A stretch of 64,000 nucleotides of DNA, taken from an uncultured Oscillospiraceae bacterium. Lineage in GTDB: Bacteria > Bacillota > Clostridia > Oscillospirales > Ruminococcaceae. The translations under genes were made by a program, and so were the position numbers. The stretch is taken from assembly GCA_934465295.1 (NCBI GenBank), contig CAKSKU010000011.1, positions 1 through 64,000 of the forward strand. Direction: 5' to 3'. Positions 24,901 through 34,455 of this stretch are shown piece by piece; position 1 is the stretch's first letter; each line of letters opens with the position of its first letter. A model generated the notes under the pieces. The model saw only the letters and a list, made by a program, of their open reading frames with translations. It had not been told where the DNA came from and searched no databases.

Positions 24901-26820
24901 CTAATTAGCTATTGATTTTCCCGTATAAAGCTGGTAGTATCTGCCCTTTTCTTCGATAAGCTTATCGTGCGGTCCTCTTTCGATTATCCTGCCCTGTTCA
25001 AGCACCATGATACAGTCGGAATTCTTTACGGTCGAAAGTCTGTGTGCGATAACGAATGTTGTTCTGCCGTACATAAGTCCGTCCATACCTCTCTGGACGA
25101 GCGCTTCCGTTCTTGTATCGATAGAAGATGTTGCTTCATCAAGGATAAGTGCGGGCGGGTCTGCTACTGCGGCACGGGCTATCGCAAGGAGCTGTCTCTG
25201 ACCCTGTGAAAGGTTTGCGCCGTCGCCTGTGAGCATTGTATTATAGCCCTCGGGAAGTCGCTTTATAAAGCTGTGTGCATTTGCAAGCTTTGCGGCTGCG
25301 ATGCATTCCTCGTCGCTTGCGTCCAGTCTGCCGTAGCGGATATTATCCATGACCGTACCCGTGAAGAGGTGTGTATCCTGAAGAACGATGCCGAGCGAAC
25401 GGCGGAGGTCGGCTTTCTTTATCTTATTGATATTGATGCCGTCATATCTGATCTTGCCGTCCTGAATATCATAGAAGCGGTTGATGAGGTTCGTGATAGT
25501 TGTCTTTCCTGCGCCCGTGCTTCCGACAAATGCGATCTTCTGACCGGGGGCTGCGGAAATTTTTATATCGTGGAGGACGATCTTGTCATCGGTATAGCCG
25601 AAGTCAACGCCGTCAAAAACGATGCGTCCTTCAAGCTTTGTATAGGTAACGCTTCCGTCCTCGGAGTGAGGGTGCTTCCATGCCCAGAGGCCTGTTCTTT
25701 CTTCACATTCGGAAAGTGTTCCGTCTGCGTTTTCCTTTGCATTGACAAGCTCAACATAGCCGTTGTCCGTTTCAGGCTTTTCATCGATAAGGTCGAATAC
25801 ACGCTTTGCACCTGCCATAGCCATAATGACCGAGTTCATCTGCTGGCTGATCTGAGTGATAGGCTGGCTGAAATTCTTGTTGAGTGTGAGGAACGAGATA
25901 AGCGTACCGAGGGTAAGTCCCGTCACGCCCGAGAGAGCAAGGACTGCTCCGAGGATAGCGCAGAGAACATAGCTGATATGACCGAGGTTATTGGCGATAG
26001 GCATAAGAATGTTTGCGAACTTGTTTGCGTTTTCGGCGCTTGCACGAAGCTCGTCATTGATAGCGTTGAAGTTCTCCTTTGCTTTTTCTTCGTGGCAGAA
26101 GACCTTAACGACCTTCTGACCCTCGAGCATTTCTTCGATATAGCCGTTTACCTTGCCGAGGTCTTTCTGCTGCTTGATGAAGAATGTCGAAGACTTTCCG
26201 CCGAGCTTTGCCGAAACGAGGAACATTACGCCGACCATTAAAACAGTCAGTACCGTGAGCGGAATGTTCAGCACGATCATACTTACAAAGCTCATTATAA
26301 CTGTGATAGTTGAGTTGATGAGCTGTGGGATACTCTGTCCGATGAGCTGACGGAGAGTATCGATATCGTTCGTGTAGATAGACATTATATCGCCGTGAGC
26401 GTGGGTGTCGAAATATTTTATCGGGAGGGTTTCCATATGCGAGAAAAGGTCGTTTCTGAGGTTTCGGAGCGAACCCTGCGAAACGTTTACCATTATTCTG
26501 TTGTAAGCGTATGAGGTAACGATGCCGACTGCATAAATGCCGATAAGCTTCAGGATAGCTCCTGCGAGCGGTCCGAAGTCGGGTTCAAGTCCTGCAGCCT
26601 TGTCATTTACGAGCGGAGTGATATAATCATCGACAAGGCTCTTCATAAAGAGCATTCCGTAAAGTGTTGTTATCGCCGTGATGATGATGCAGATAACAAC
26701 TATTATAAGGTGTACTGTATAGTTTTTGAAAAGATATGAAAAAACACGTCCGAGGGACTTTGTGTCCATATTCTTCATATTTTTCATATCCATTGGGGGT
26801 CTTCCGTGTGGTCCCGGCAT
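24901..26820 (-). CDS. ABC exporter half-transporter (catalytic partner)
   Basis: A protein of 639 aa: six TM helices in the first ~340 residues, then an ATPase domain. Walker A GSTGAGKTT is near 428, the signature is LSQGQRQ and Walker B is LILDEATSSID with the catalytic Glu present. An insert of about 40 residues between the membrane and ATPase domains is unusual. With the next gene it forms a heterodimeric type IV exporter of the BmrCD/TM287-288 kind, probably exporting drugs or lipids. Last gene of a MarR-ABC-ABC operon, 20 bp after its partner. Confidence 0.92.
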   Translation of the reverse strand: MPGPHGRPPMDMKNMKNMDTKSLGRVFSYLFKNYTVHLIIVVICIIITAITTLYGMLFMKSLVDDYITPLVNDKAAGLEPDFGPLAGAILKLIGIYAVGIVTSYAYNRIMVNVSQGSLRNLRNDLFSHMETLPIKYFDTHAHGDIMSIYTNDIDTLRQLIGQSIPQLINSTITVIMSFVSMIVLNIPLTVLTVLMVGVMFLVSAKLGGKSSTFFIKQQKDLGKVNGYIEEMLEGQKVVKVFCHEEKAKENFNAINDELRASAENANKFANILMPIANNLGHISYVLCAILGAVLALSGVTGLTLGTLISFLTLNKNFSQPITQISQQMNSVIMAMAGAKRVFDLIDEKPETDNGYVELVNAKENADGTLSECEERTGLWAWKHPHSEDGSVTYTKLEGRIVFDGVDFGYTDDKIVLHDIKISAAPGQKIAFVGSTGAGKTTITNLINRFYDIQDGKIRYDGININKIKKADLRRSLGIVLQDTHLFTGTVMDNIRYGRLDASDEECIAAAKLANAHSFIKRLPEGYNTMLTGDGANLSQGQRQLLAIARAAVADPPALILDEATSSIDTRTEALVQRGMDGLMYGRTTFVIAHRLSTVKNSDCIMVLEQGRIIERGPHDKLIEEKGRYYQLYTGKSIAN

Positions 26821-26840
26821 AAATTGATCTCTCCTTTCCG

Positions 26841-28589
26841 TCAGTCAGCCGCAGGTGCGTCAAAGTCGCCGCTGCCGCCTGTCTGTGCATCGTAGATCTC
26901 TTTGTAGATCTCGTTTGTTTCAAGAAGCTTTTCGTGAGGAGCAAAGCCGCTTACCCTGCCATCGTCGAGGACAAGCACTCTGTCAGCGTCCTTGACAGAG
27001 GAAATACGCTGGGAAATGATGATCTTTGTCGTTCCGGGTATTCTCTGTGCAAAGGCTTCACGAATTTTTGCATCGGTCGCAGTATCGACCGCACTTGTCG
27101 AGTCGTCGAGGATAAGCACCTTCGGGTTTTTGAGGAGCGCTCTTGCGATGCAAAGACGCTGCTTCTGACCGCCCGAAACGTTGCTTCCTCCCTGCTCGAT
27201 ATAGGTATTGTAGCCATCGGGGAAGCGTTCGATGAATTCATCTGCGCAGGCAAGTCGGCAGACCGCACGACATTCTTCCTCGGTAGCATTTTCATTGCCC
27301 CAGCGGAGGTTGTCAAGGATAGTTCCCGAGAAAAGGACGTTCTTCTGGAGAACTACCGCAACGCTGTTTCGGAGAGCTTCAAGGTCGTATGACTTAACGT
27401 CCTTGCCGCCGACATAAACGCTGCCGCCGGTTACATCGTAAAGACGGCTGATGAGGTTTACAAGGCTCGATTTGCCGCAGCCCGTTCCGCCGATGATGCC
27501 GATAGTTTCGCCCGCATTGATGTGGAGGTCGATATCTTCGAGGACGTTTTCGCCGCTGCTGTGTGCATAAGCGAAGTTGACGTGATTGAAGTCGATGCGT
27601 CCGTCAGCAATGTTTGTATCGGGAGCTTCGGGGTTAGTGATATCGGGTTCTTCCTTGATAACTTCAACGACACGCTTTGCGCTCGCTTCGCTCATCGTGA
27701 GCATAACGAAGATCATCGAAAGCATCATAAGCGACATAAGAACGCTCATAACGTAGGAGAAAAGCGATGTAAGCTCGCCCGTTGTAAGGCTGCCCGCAAC
27801 GATGAACTTCGCACCGAGCCAGGAGATGAGAATGATGCAGAAGTAAACAACGAACATCATTATCGGGCTGTTGAGAGCGATAAGGCTTTCTGCCTTGACG
27901 AACATCTTGTAAATGGAGTTGGAAGCGTTTTTGAACTTTGTCGTTTCGTGATCCTCACGGACGAAAGCCTTTACAACACGGATAGCCGAAACGTTTTCCT
28001 GAACGCTTGCATTGAGGTCATCGTACTTCTTGAATACAACTTCAAATATCTTTGATACCTTGCCGATGATAAGGAAAAGAGCAGCTCCGAGGAAGATGAG
28101 TGCAGCAAGGAATATAACGCTCAGTCTGCCGTTGATAGCGATGCACATTATAAGGCTGCATATAAGTGTGAAAGGCGCTCTTACTGCGATTCGTATAACC
28201 ATCTGGTATGCGTTCTGAATGTTCGTAACGTCCGTTGTCATACGGGTGATAAGTCCTGCCGTGCTGAATTTATCGATGTTGGAGAACGAGAAACGCTGAA
28301 TGTTGTCATACATAGCGTGACGAAGGTTGCAGGCAAAGCCTGTTGATGCGGTCGCAGCGTATTTTCCTGCGAGAACGCCGCTTTCAAGGCTAAGGAATGC
28401 AACGATTATCATAATGATGCCGTATTTTACAACAGCGGACATATTTCCTGCCGAAATGCCGTCATCGATTATCTTTGCGGTGATGAGCGGAATGACCACT
28501 TCAAAAAGAACTTCGAGAGCGGTAAAGATCGGTGTCAGTATCGTGTCTTTTTTATACTGTTTGATCTGTGCCATAAGTGTTTCTATCAC
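26841..28589 (-). CDS. ABC exporter half-transporter (degenerate-site partner)
   Basis: A protein of 582 aa with six TM helices and an ATPase domain. Walker A is GGTGCGKSS (near 366) and the signature is canonical, NVSGGQKQRL. Walker B reads LILDDSTSAVD, with Asp in place of the catalytic Glu, as expected for the non-hydrolysing site of heterodimeric exporters. The start overlaps the marR gene by 38 bp. Confidence 0.92.
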   Translation of the reverse strand: MIETLMAQIKQYKKDTILTPIFTALEVLFEVVIPLITAKIIDDGISAGNMSAVVKYGIIMIIVAFLSLESGVLAGKYAATASTGFACNLRHAMYDNIQRFSFSNIDKFSTAGLITRMTTDVTNIQNAYQMVIRIAVRAPFTLICSLIMCIAINGRLSVIFLAALIFLGAALFLIIGKVSKIFEVVFKKYDDLNASVQENVSAIRVVKAFVREDHETTKFKNASNSIYKMFVKAESLIALNSPIMMFVVYFCIILISWLGAKFIVAGSLTTGELTSLFSYVMSVLMSLMMLSMIFVMLTMSEASAKRVVEVIKEEPDITNPEAPDTNIADGRIDFNHVNFAYAHSSGENVLEDIDLHINAGETIGIIGGTGCGKSSLVNLISRLYDVTGGSVYVGGKDVKSYDLEALRNSVAVVLQKNVLFSGTILDNLRWGNENATEEECRAVCRLACADEFIERFPDGYNTYIEQGGSNVSGGQKQRLCIARALLKNPKVLILDDSTSAVDTATDAKIREAFAQRIPGTTKIIISQRISSVKDADRVLVLDDGRVSGFAPHEKLLETNEIYKEIYDAQTGGSGDFDAPAAD

Positions 28590-29034
28590 AGCACATACCT
28601 CCTTTTGGGTATTTTTTTATATTTGCGAGCATAATTTCCAGTCCTCGGCTGATAACAGGGATATCTTCGGCGGGAATGCCCTCGATCAAAGCATTGTCAA
28701 GGCTGTTCATATCTTCTTTGAGAAAAACGGTGAATTCGGCAGCTTTCGGCGTAAGCTCAAGCTGTTTCTTTCGGTCATCGCCCTCAACGGAGATCATCTG
28801 AAGATAACCTTTCTGTTTCAGTCCTTTTAAAAGAAGCGAAACAGAGGCTCGGGACGTTCCGAGTATATCGCAGAGATCGGTCGAACAGAAATCGCTGCCC
28901 TTGTTTTCGTGGATATACATTATGCAGAAGCACTGCATCGGTGTAAGCTCCAATTGTTCGCACGATGTGCGGCAATGGGCATCTACCGTTGCCGATATCT
29001 GTCGGATATAGCCCAGAATTTTTCTTTCTTTCAA
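28552..29034 (-). CDS. MarR family transcriptional regulator, TTG start
   Basis: A protein of about 160 aa with a winged-helix core: LTPMQCFCIMYIHEN, DLCDILGTSRASVSLLLKGL and wing VEGDDRKKQLELTPKA. It is the first gene before the ABC pair, so it probably represses the exporter until a ligand binds. I start at TTG 29032-29034, seven bases after AAAGGAG; an extension to a TTG at 29070 has no ribosome binding site. A TATAAT box on the minus strand (29094-29099) marks a likely promoter with a poor -35. Confidence 0.88.
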   Translation of the reverse strand: MKERKILGYIRQISATVDAHCRTSCEQLELTPMQCFCIMYIHENKGSDFCSTDLCDILGTSRASVSLLLKGLKQKGYLQMISVEGDDRKKQLELTPKAAEFTVFLKEDMNSLDNALIEGIPAEDIPVISRGLEIMLANIKKYPKGGMCCDRNTYGTDQTV

Positions 29035-29318
29035 ATTTAACGCTCCTTTCTTTATAAGATCTGCCTGCAAAAATATTTTTTGAGTGTAGATATATTATAT
29101 CAGCATTGAGATTGTTTTAAAAGCAAATATTTGTAATTTAAAATAGTTTGTTTTATTAACAATTAAAATCATCAACAAAAATCAATATCATATAAAACGT
29201 TATAGTTGTTGATTCTGACGAACTCTATTGTTAGAAAATATATATATTTTTGTTTATAAATAGTCATAATTTCGTGATATAATAATTTATAAGTATAACT
29301 GCGGAAAGGAGAGCTTTT

Positions 29319-30476
29319 ATGCCGTCAAAACAGATCGACCGTAACGATGATGACCGCCTTAACTGGCGCTATCAGGACAAGGCGTATAACGAGATGTTCA
29401 AGGCTTGGCGCAGGCAGCGTAAGGATTCTGTCGGCTTTTATTATGTCAGCAAGCCGAACGAGCTTACCTACCTTGACGGCTACGGCTTTGTGACGGATTA
29501 CCCCGAAGCTGCCGAAAGAAACGCTCTGCGCAAGGTTATGAATGTCATCGGCGCTACGATGATGATCCTCGGCGTTATTGACCTTCTGTACAAATACGCA
29601 GTTCCGAATGTTCTTGCGGCGTTCGGCGCAGATATCTATTTCGATAAATATACAAAGACCTTTTACGGCGATGAATGGCTTATCCTCGGGATAGATGTGT
29701 TCTTTAACGTTATAAAGCGTCTGCTGCCGCTCTGGTATGTCTATAAAAAAATGCAGATGCCGATAAAGGTCATGATACCGATAAGGATAACCAACAGAAC
29801 ACTGTTCCGCTATGCTGTTCCCGTGATGCTCTTTGCCGCAGGCTGCTGTACGGCGGCTTCGGGAATGTATGACCGCATACTGGGGCTGTGCGGGATAAGC
29901 AAGGATAAGCTTTTCGATATGCCCGACAGCAAGGCTGTGCTGGTGTTTTATTTAATAGTACATATAATATTGATACCAATTATAAGCGAAATGCATACAA
30001 GGGGTGCGCTTCTGCAGCTCCTGCGGCAGTTCGGCGACGGCTTTGCGATAGTCGTAACGGCACTGCTCACCTCGCTCATATCATATAATATCAGCACATT
30101 CTGCTATATATTCGTTGTATCGCTCGTGATAGGCTATTTCACCGTGCGCACAGGCTCGGTCATCACTGCGATACTGATGAGGATAACTGCGGCGGCTGTC
30201 TCCTACGGCGTGTTTATGGCGGACGAGTTCGTGAGCGATGAAAACAGCGGTCTTGTTGTGATGATACTGATGCTCATTATCCTCGGCGTAGGACTGGTCG
30301 GCTTTGTAAAACTGCTCCTCAATTACAGCAATAACTTCTCGCTCAATTTCAAGGGAAGATACCTGAGCTTTTCCGATAAATGCGGAATAATCGTTTCATC
30401 TATCCCCGTTGTTATCGGTTTGACCATAATAATCATACATACTATTATAAATATAAGCTTTGTGATGAGTGTATGA
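29319..30476 (+). CDS. CPBP-type membrane protein with altered active-site motifs
   Basis: A protein of 385 aa with about 10 TM segments. The C-terminal half matches the CPBP (CAAX protease/bacteriocin-processing) region. The EExxxR motif reads S-EMHTR and the usual histidine motif reads SYNISTF, so at least one glutamate and one histidine are changed. It may be inactive or act as a chaperone-like homologue. The ATG follows GAAAGGAGAG. The stop overlaps the TadA fusion gene (ATGA), implying coupling. Confidence 0.75.
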   Translation: MPSKQIDRNDDDRLNWRYQDKAYNEMFKAWRRQRKDSVGFYYVSKPNELTYLDGYGFVTDYPEAAERNALRKVMNVIGATMMILGVIDLLYKYAVPNVLAAFGADIYFDKYTKTFYGDEWLILGIDVFFNVIKRLLPLWYVYKKMQMPIKVMIPIRITNRTLFRYAVPVMLFAAGCCTAASGMYDRILGLCGISKDKLFDMPDSKAVLVFYLIVHIILIPIISEMHTRGALLQLLRQFGDGFAIVVTALLTSLISYNISTFCYIFVVSLVIGYFTVRTGSVITAILMRITAAAVSYGVFMADEFVSDENSGLVVMILMLIILGVGLVGFVKLLLNYSNNFSLNFKGRYLSFSDKCGIIVSSIPVVIGLTIIIIHTIINISFVMSV

Positions 30477-31882
30477 TGAGGAACGATGGATTTTATATGG
30501 AAAAAGCGCTTCTGCTTGCCGAGGAAGCCGCTGCGGACGGTGAAGCTCCGATAGGCGCAGTCATTGTCCGAAAAAGTGACGGCGAGATCGTCGGAACGGG
30601 GAGAAACACCCGTGAAAAAGGCAGAACTGCGCTCGGTCATGCTGAAATATCGGCAATTGCGGACGCCTGCGAAAGGCTTGGCGGCTGGCGGCTCTCGGGG
30701 TGCGAGATGTTCGTAACGCTTGAACCCTGCCCGATGTGCGCAGGTGCGATAGCGAATGCTCGGCTCGACAGGGTGGTTTTCGGCGCATCGGATACGAAAA
30801 ACGGCTTCGCAGGTTCAAGGGCGAACCTCTTTGAGCTTTGCGGAAGCTATACTATTATAAAAGGCGGAGTGATGAGGACCGAATGTGAGACTCAGCTGAA
30901 AAGCTTCTTCGGCGCACTCAGAAAGAAGAAAAACGGAATGAACGGCATAAAGCTTATAAAAACAGAATCGGCAGAGCAGGTCAGAAACCTCGCCGCCATC
31001 GCAGACGAAATATGGCACGAGTGGTTTCCCTCAATACTTTCGGCGGAGCAGATCGACTATATGGTCGAAAAGTTCCAGTCGGAAAAAGCCATCACCGAGC
31101 AGATGAAAAATGACGGCTACGAATACTATTATATACACCGAAACGGTGAGCATATCGGCTATACTGCCATAAAAAATGACGGAAAAAGGCTCTTTTTATC
31201 CAAGCTTTATATAAAAAAGGAGTTCCGTGGGAACGGCTATGCCTCGGCGGCTTTCAGGCTTATAAAAAATATCGCCTCCGAGCGTTCGCTCCGTGCGATA
31301 TGGCTCACGGTCAACAAGTACAATGCAAGCTCCATCGCAGTTTATGAAAAGCTCGGCTTTAAGCGTATCGGCGAGGGCGTGACCGATATCGGAAACGGCT
31401 ACGTTATGGACGATTTCTTCTATCAATACGATATAAATTCCGTCCGTAAGATCGGGGAAGATGACAGGGATTTCTTCCTCGGTGCGGCGGATACCTTTTA
31501 TCATACGGACGCAGTGGAAAAGCCTCTCCCGATGAAAAAGCTTGAAGCGATATTTGCCGAAATGATGCGCTCGGACGTTTACCTCGAGGGTATGATACTG
31601 ATGCACAACGGCGAAAGAGCAGGCTATGCCGCAATCGCAAAGACGTTCCAGACCGAGAGTGCCGCCCTGACAGTCTGGGTCGAGGACTTGTATATTTTGC
31701 CCGAATACAGGGGAAAGGGTATCGGAAATACGTTCTTTGAGCGGCTTTTTGAACGTTTCGACAGCGTGACGGGAAGATACCGCCTTGAAGTCGAACCCGA
31801 AAATGAAACAGCATACAATCTGTATAAAAAAATGGGATTCCGTGAGCTTGGCTACACGGAAATGATAAAGGAGATGAACTGA
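30473..31882 (+). CDS. tadA: TadA-type tRNA adenosine deaminase fused to two GNAT domains
   Basis: A protein of 469 aa with three domains. Residues 1-152 are a TadA deaminase with zinc and catalytic residues intact: H56-A-E58 and P85-C-P-M-C89. It should convert A34 to inosine in tRNA-Arg(ACG). Residues about 160-325 are a first GNAT (IKKEFRGNGYAS, then SIAVYEKLGF). Residues about 330-469 are a second GNAT (LPEYRGKGIGNTFF, then AYNLYKKMGF). The joint after LRKKKNG is in frame with no stop. I use ATG 30473 (overlapping the upstream TGA); the frame is open back to 30380 but that part lies inside the CPBP gene. Fusion of TadA to acetyltransferases is unusual; the substrate is unknown. Confidence 0.88.
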   Translation: MMRNDGFYMEKALLLAEEAAADGEAPIGAVIVRKSDGEIVGTGRNTREKGRTALGHAEISAIADACERLGGWRLSGCEMFVTLEPCPMCAGAIANARLDRVVFGASDTKNGFAGSRANLFELCGSYTIIKGGVMRTECETQLKSFFGALRKKKNGMNGIKLIKTESAEQVRNLAAIADEIWHEWFPSILSAEQIDYMVEKFQSEKAITEQMKNDGYEYYYIHRNGEHIGYTAIKNDGKRLFLSKLYIKKEFRGNGYASAAFRLIKNIASERSLRAIWLTVNKYNASSIAVYEKLGFKRIGEGVTDIGNGYVMDDFFYQYDINSVRKIGEDDRDFFLGAADTFYHTDAVEKPLPMKKLEAIFAEMMRSDVYLEGMILMHNGERAGYAAIAKTFQTESAALTVWVEDLYILPEYRGKGIGNTFFERLFERFDSVTGRYRLEVEPENETAYNLYKKMGFRELGYTEMIKEMN

Positions 31883-31883
31883 A

Positions 31884-33170
31884 ATGGCTGTACGCTTTTA
31901 CAATGCGAGAATTCTGAGCCTTGAAAACGGAATGGATGTCGATGTCGGCGAGGTCCACACCGACGGCGGCGTTATTTCCTACGTCGGCGGCAGTGAAAAC
32001 GCACCGAAAGGCACTTTTGAACGTGAGATAAACCTTAACGGCAACCTCATAATGCCCTCGTTCAAGAATGCGCACACACATTCGGCAATGACATTCCTCC
32101 GCTCGTATGCGGACGACCTCCCCTTGCAGGACTGGCTTTTCAAGCAGGTTTTCCCGATGGAGGCAAAGCTCACGGGCGATGATATCTATACTTTCTCTAA
32201 GATCGCTTTCGCCGAATACCTCACAAGCGGCATCACGGCGGATTTCGATATGTATTTTGAACCCGAATATATGGCAAAAGCTTCCGAGGAAACAGGTTTC
32301 AGAACGATAATGTGCGGCTCGGTAGCAGGCTCGGAGGACGAGTGTGACGCCGCCCTTACAAAGCTTGAAACATTATACAATAAGTATAAGGACAGAAGCG
32401 AATTCGTCAGCTACCGTCTTGGCTTCCACGCTGAATATACGACACACGTTTCGATAATGAACGGCATCGGCGAGCTGGCGAAGAAGTACAAAGCCCCCGT
32501 TTATACCCACAACAGCGAAACTCTCTCCGAAACAAAGGAGTGCATCGAACGGCATGGCTATACCCCGACCGAGCTTATGGAAAGAGCAGGCATATTCGAG
32601 TACGGCGGCGGCGGTTTCCACTGCGTATATATGAGCGACAACGATATCGAAATTTTCCGCAGAAGAGGACTCTGGGCAGTCACGAACCCCTGCTCCAACG
32701 CAAAGCTTGCAAGCGGTATTGCTCCGCTTGTGAAAATGACGGAAAAGGGCATAAAGCTTGCAATAGGTACGGACGGAGCGGCGAGCAACAACGCCCTCGA
32801 TATGTTCCGTGAAATGTACCTTGCGGCAGTTATGCAGAAGATACAGCTCAAAGATGCGGCGGCAATGCCTGCGGACAGAATTCTCCGAATGGCTTGCTGC
32901 GGCTCGGCGAATGCGATGGGTCTTGACAATTGTGACGGCGTTGCAAAGGGCAAGAAAGCCGACCTTATCGTCATCGACCTCAATGCGCCGAATATGCGCC
33001 CTCTCCACAATATCCCGAAAAATCTCGTTTACAGCGGCTCAAAGCAGAACGTCCTGCTGGCGATGTGCGCAGGAAAAATCCTCTACGAAAACGGCAAATT
33101 CACGACCATTGACCTTGAAAAGACTTACGCCGATGCGGATATCGCCATTAAGCGAATGATAAATGAATAA
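31884..33170 (+). CDS. MtaD-like amidohydrolase (MTA/SAH or related deaminase)
   Basis: A protein of 428 aa of the amidohydrolase superfamily. Metal ligands are visible in NAHTHSAM (HxH), the HAEYTTH and THNSET segments, and GTDGAASNN. The closest named group is 5-methylthioadenosine/S-adenosylhomocysteine deaminase, but guanine or other purine-like substrates are possible. It begins one base after the TadA fusion, with AAGGAG inside the end of that gene, so it is co-transcribed with another deaminase. Confidence 0.85.
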   Translation: MAVRFYNARILSLENGMDVDVGEVHTDGGVISYVGGSENAPKGTFEREINLNGNLIMPSFKNAHTHSAMTFLRSYADDLPLQDWLFKQVFPMEAKLTGDDIYTFSKIAFAEYLTSGITADFDMYFEPEYMAKASEETGFRTIMCGSVAGSEDECDAALTKLETLYNKYKDRSEFVSYRLGFHAEYTTHVSIMNGIGELAKKYKAPVYTHNSETLSETKECIERHGYTPTELMERAGIFEYGGGGFHCVYMSDNDIEIFRRRGLWAVTNPCSNAKLASGIAPLVKMTEKGIKLAIGTDGAASNNALDMFREMYLAAVMQKIQLKDAAAMPADRILRMACCGSANAMGLDNCDGVAKGKKADLIVIDLNAPNMRPLHNIPKNLVYSGSKQNVLLAMCAGKILYENGKFTTIDLEKTYADADIAIKRMINE

Positions 33171-33223
33171 ATGCGGAAAAGTGCGGTATTACGCATCTTT
33201 CGCCCAAGAAAGGAATCAGAAAA

Positions 33224-34150
33224 ATGAGCATACGCTTTCATCTTCCGAGCTTTACACACCATTTCAGCCTTAACAGACTGATGATAGAAACACTTCGGGA
33301 TCACCCAGAATATTTTGTTGACGGACTGGAAATTGCGTCCGTTTTCGGCGGCTTTGACGGCTCGACATGGAACGGCGGCAGAGGCGTTGGCGGAGATTTT
33401 GACCCGAAGCTCACGGAATTTATCATCAAGACCTTTGACGAACTGAAAGTTCCTATCCGCTTCACCTTCACAAATCCGCTCATCACCGAGGAGCATCTTT
33501 CCGACAAAAACTGCAACGAGATACTGAAAATGGCTGACAACGGCATCAATCAGGTCATCGTTATGAGCGACTTGCTCGAAGATTATATCCGCACGAACTA
33601 TCCGAACTATAAGATAACCTCCTCGACCTGCAAGGAGATAAGGGATATGGACGGCGTTAATGCCGAGCTTGAAAAGCCCTATAACCTTGTCGTTCTCGAC
33701 TATAACTGGAACAATAAATTCGATGAACTTGAAAAGATCAGGGACAAGGGCAGATGCGAGATCCTCGTGAATGCGCTCTGTCAGCCGAACTGTCCCCGCC
33801 GAGGCGAGCATTACAAGTCGATAGGAAAGCTCCAGATCGACCGATGCAACGCAAGCTATTCTGCGATCGGCGGACAGCTCAAATTCAAGGATTTCGAGTG
33901 TCCGTTCATGTCAAGAACTATCTATGACATCACCGGACTGCCGACCTTTATCTCGCCCGAAGCTATACAGGAAAAATACCTGCCGATGGGCTTCCATGAA
34001 TTCAAGATCGAGGGCAGAAGCGCCGCCGATATTGAGATACTCGAGACCTATATGTACTACTTTGCAAAGCCCGGAACGAGGGATAAGGTGCGCCTTGAAA
34101 TGCTCAGAAAGCTCACCGGCGGAATAAAGTATTATAATGTTTTTCGTTAA
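33224..34150 (+). CDS. U32-like TIM-barrel protein with cysteine cluster
   Basis: A protein of 308 aa that I cannot name with certainty. Layout and the cysteine segment ALCQPNCPRRGEHY (near 185) together with FECPFMS (near 225) recall peptidase U32/UbiU-UbiV-like proteins, some of which hold an Fe-S cluster. The N-terminus FHLPSFTHHF and VFGGFDGSTWNGG are distinctive. The ATG follows AAAGGA, 53 bp after the MtaD-like gene. A terminator at 34216-34243 ends the unit. Confidence 0.55.
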   Translation: MSIRFHLPSFTHHFSLNRLMIETLRDHPEYFVDGLEIASVFGGFDGSTWNGGRGVGGDFDPKLTEFIIKTFDELKVPIRFTFTNPLITEEHLSDKNCNEILKMADNGINQVIVMSDLLEDYIRTNYPNYKITSSTCKEIRDMDGVNAELEKPYNLVVLDYNWNNKFDELEKIRDKGRCEILVNALCQPNCPRRGEHYKSIGKLQIDRCNASYSAIGGQLKFKDFECPFMSRTIYDITGLPTFISPEAIQEKYLPMGFHEFKIEGRSAADIEILETYMYYFAKPGTRDKVRLEMLRKLTGGIKYYNVFR

Positions 34151-34215
34151 GCTTTGCGGTGTAAAAGATTACAAAGAAGTTACAAACGGTAACGCAATGT
34201 AACAAAAAATCGCAT

Positions 34216-34243
34216 AAAATCGGTCAATTCGGCTGATTTTTAG
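34216..34243 (+). terminator. Terminator after the U32-like gene
   Basis: AAAATCGGTC pairs imperfectly with GGCTGATTTTT. Just before it are spaced GTTAC/GTAAC half-sites (34170-34205) of unknown meaning. Confidence 0.55.
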
Positions 34244-34298
34244 TGAAAAATTATATAATACACCGAATTTTAAATTTTAAATTTGTGATAGATGTACA

Positions 34299-34327
34299 TT
34301 GACAGTTTGCAAATGAAATGGTAGAAT
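34299..34327 (+). promoter_or_regulatory. Promoter of the surface-protein gene
   Basis: TTGACA (34299-34304) and TAGAAT (34322-34327), 17-bp spacer. A leader of roughly 120 nt separates it from the AAGGAGG ribosome binding site; long leaders are common for very abundant surface proteins. Confidence 0.8.
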
Positions 34328-34455
34328 AAAAGCACGATGTTGAGAGCGAATACATAAAACGTATAAGTGCTCGGAAACACCAACATTCTATTGATTTCCA
34401 TTTTAAATTTGGAAATAAATAAAGAAAAACAAAACAAAACAAGGAGGAATTTTTC

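Noticed and set aside
25273..26241. Long plus-strand open frame opposite the ABC exporter
   Set aside because: It lies entirely inside a well-supported ABC gene, has no ribosome binding site and an implausible Cys-rich product.
30380..30472. Upstream extension of the TadA fusion
   Set aside because: This part overlaps the CPBP gene end, lacks homology to TadA and has no ribosome binding site.
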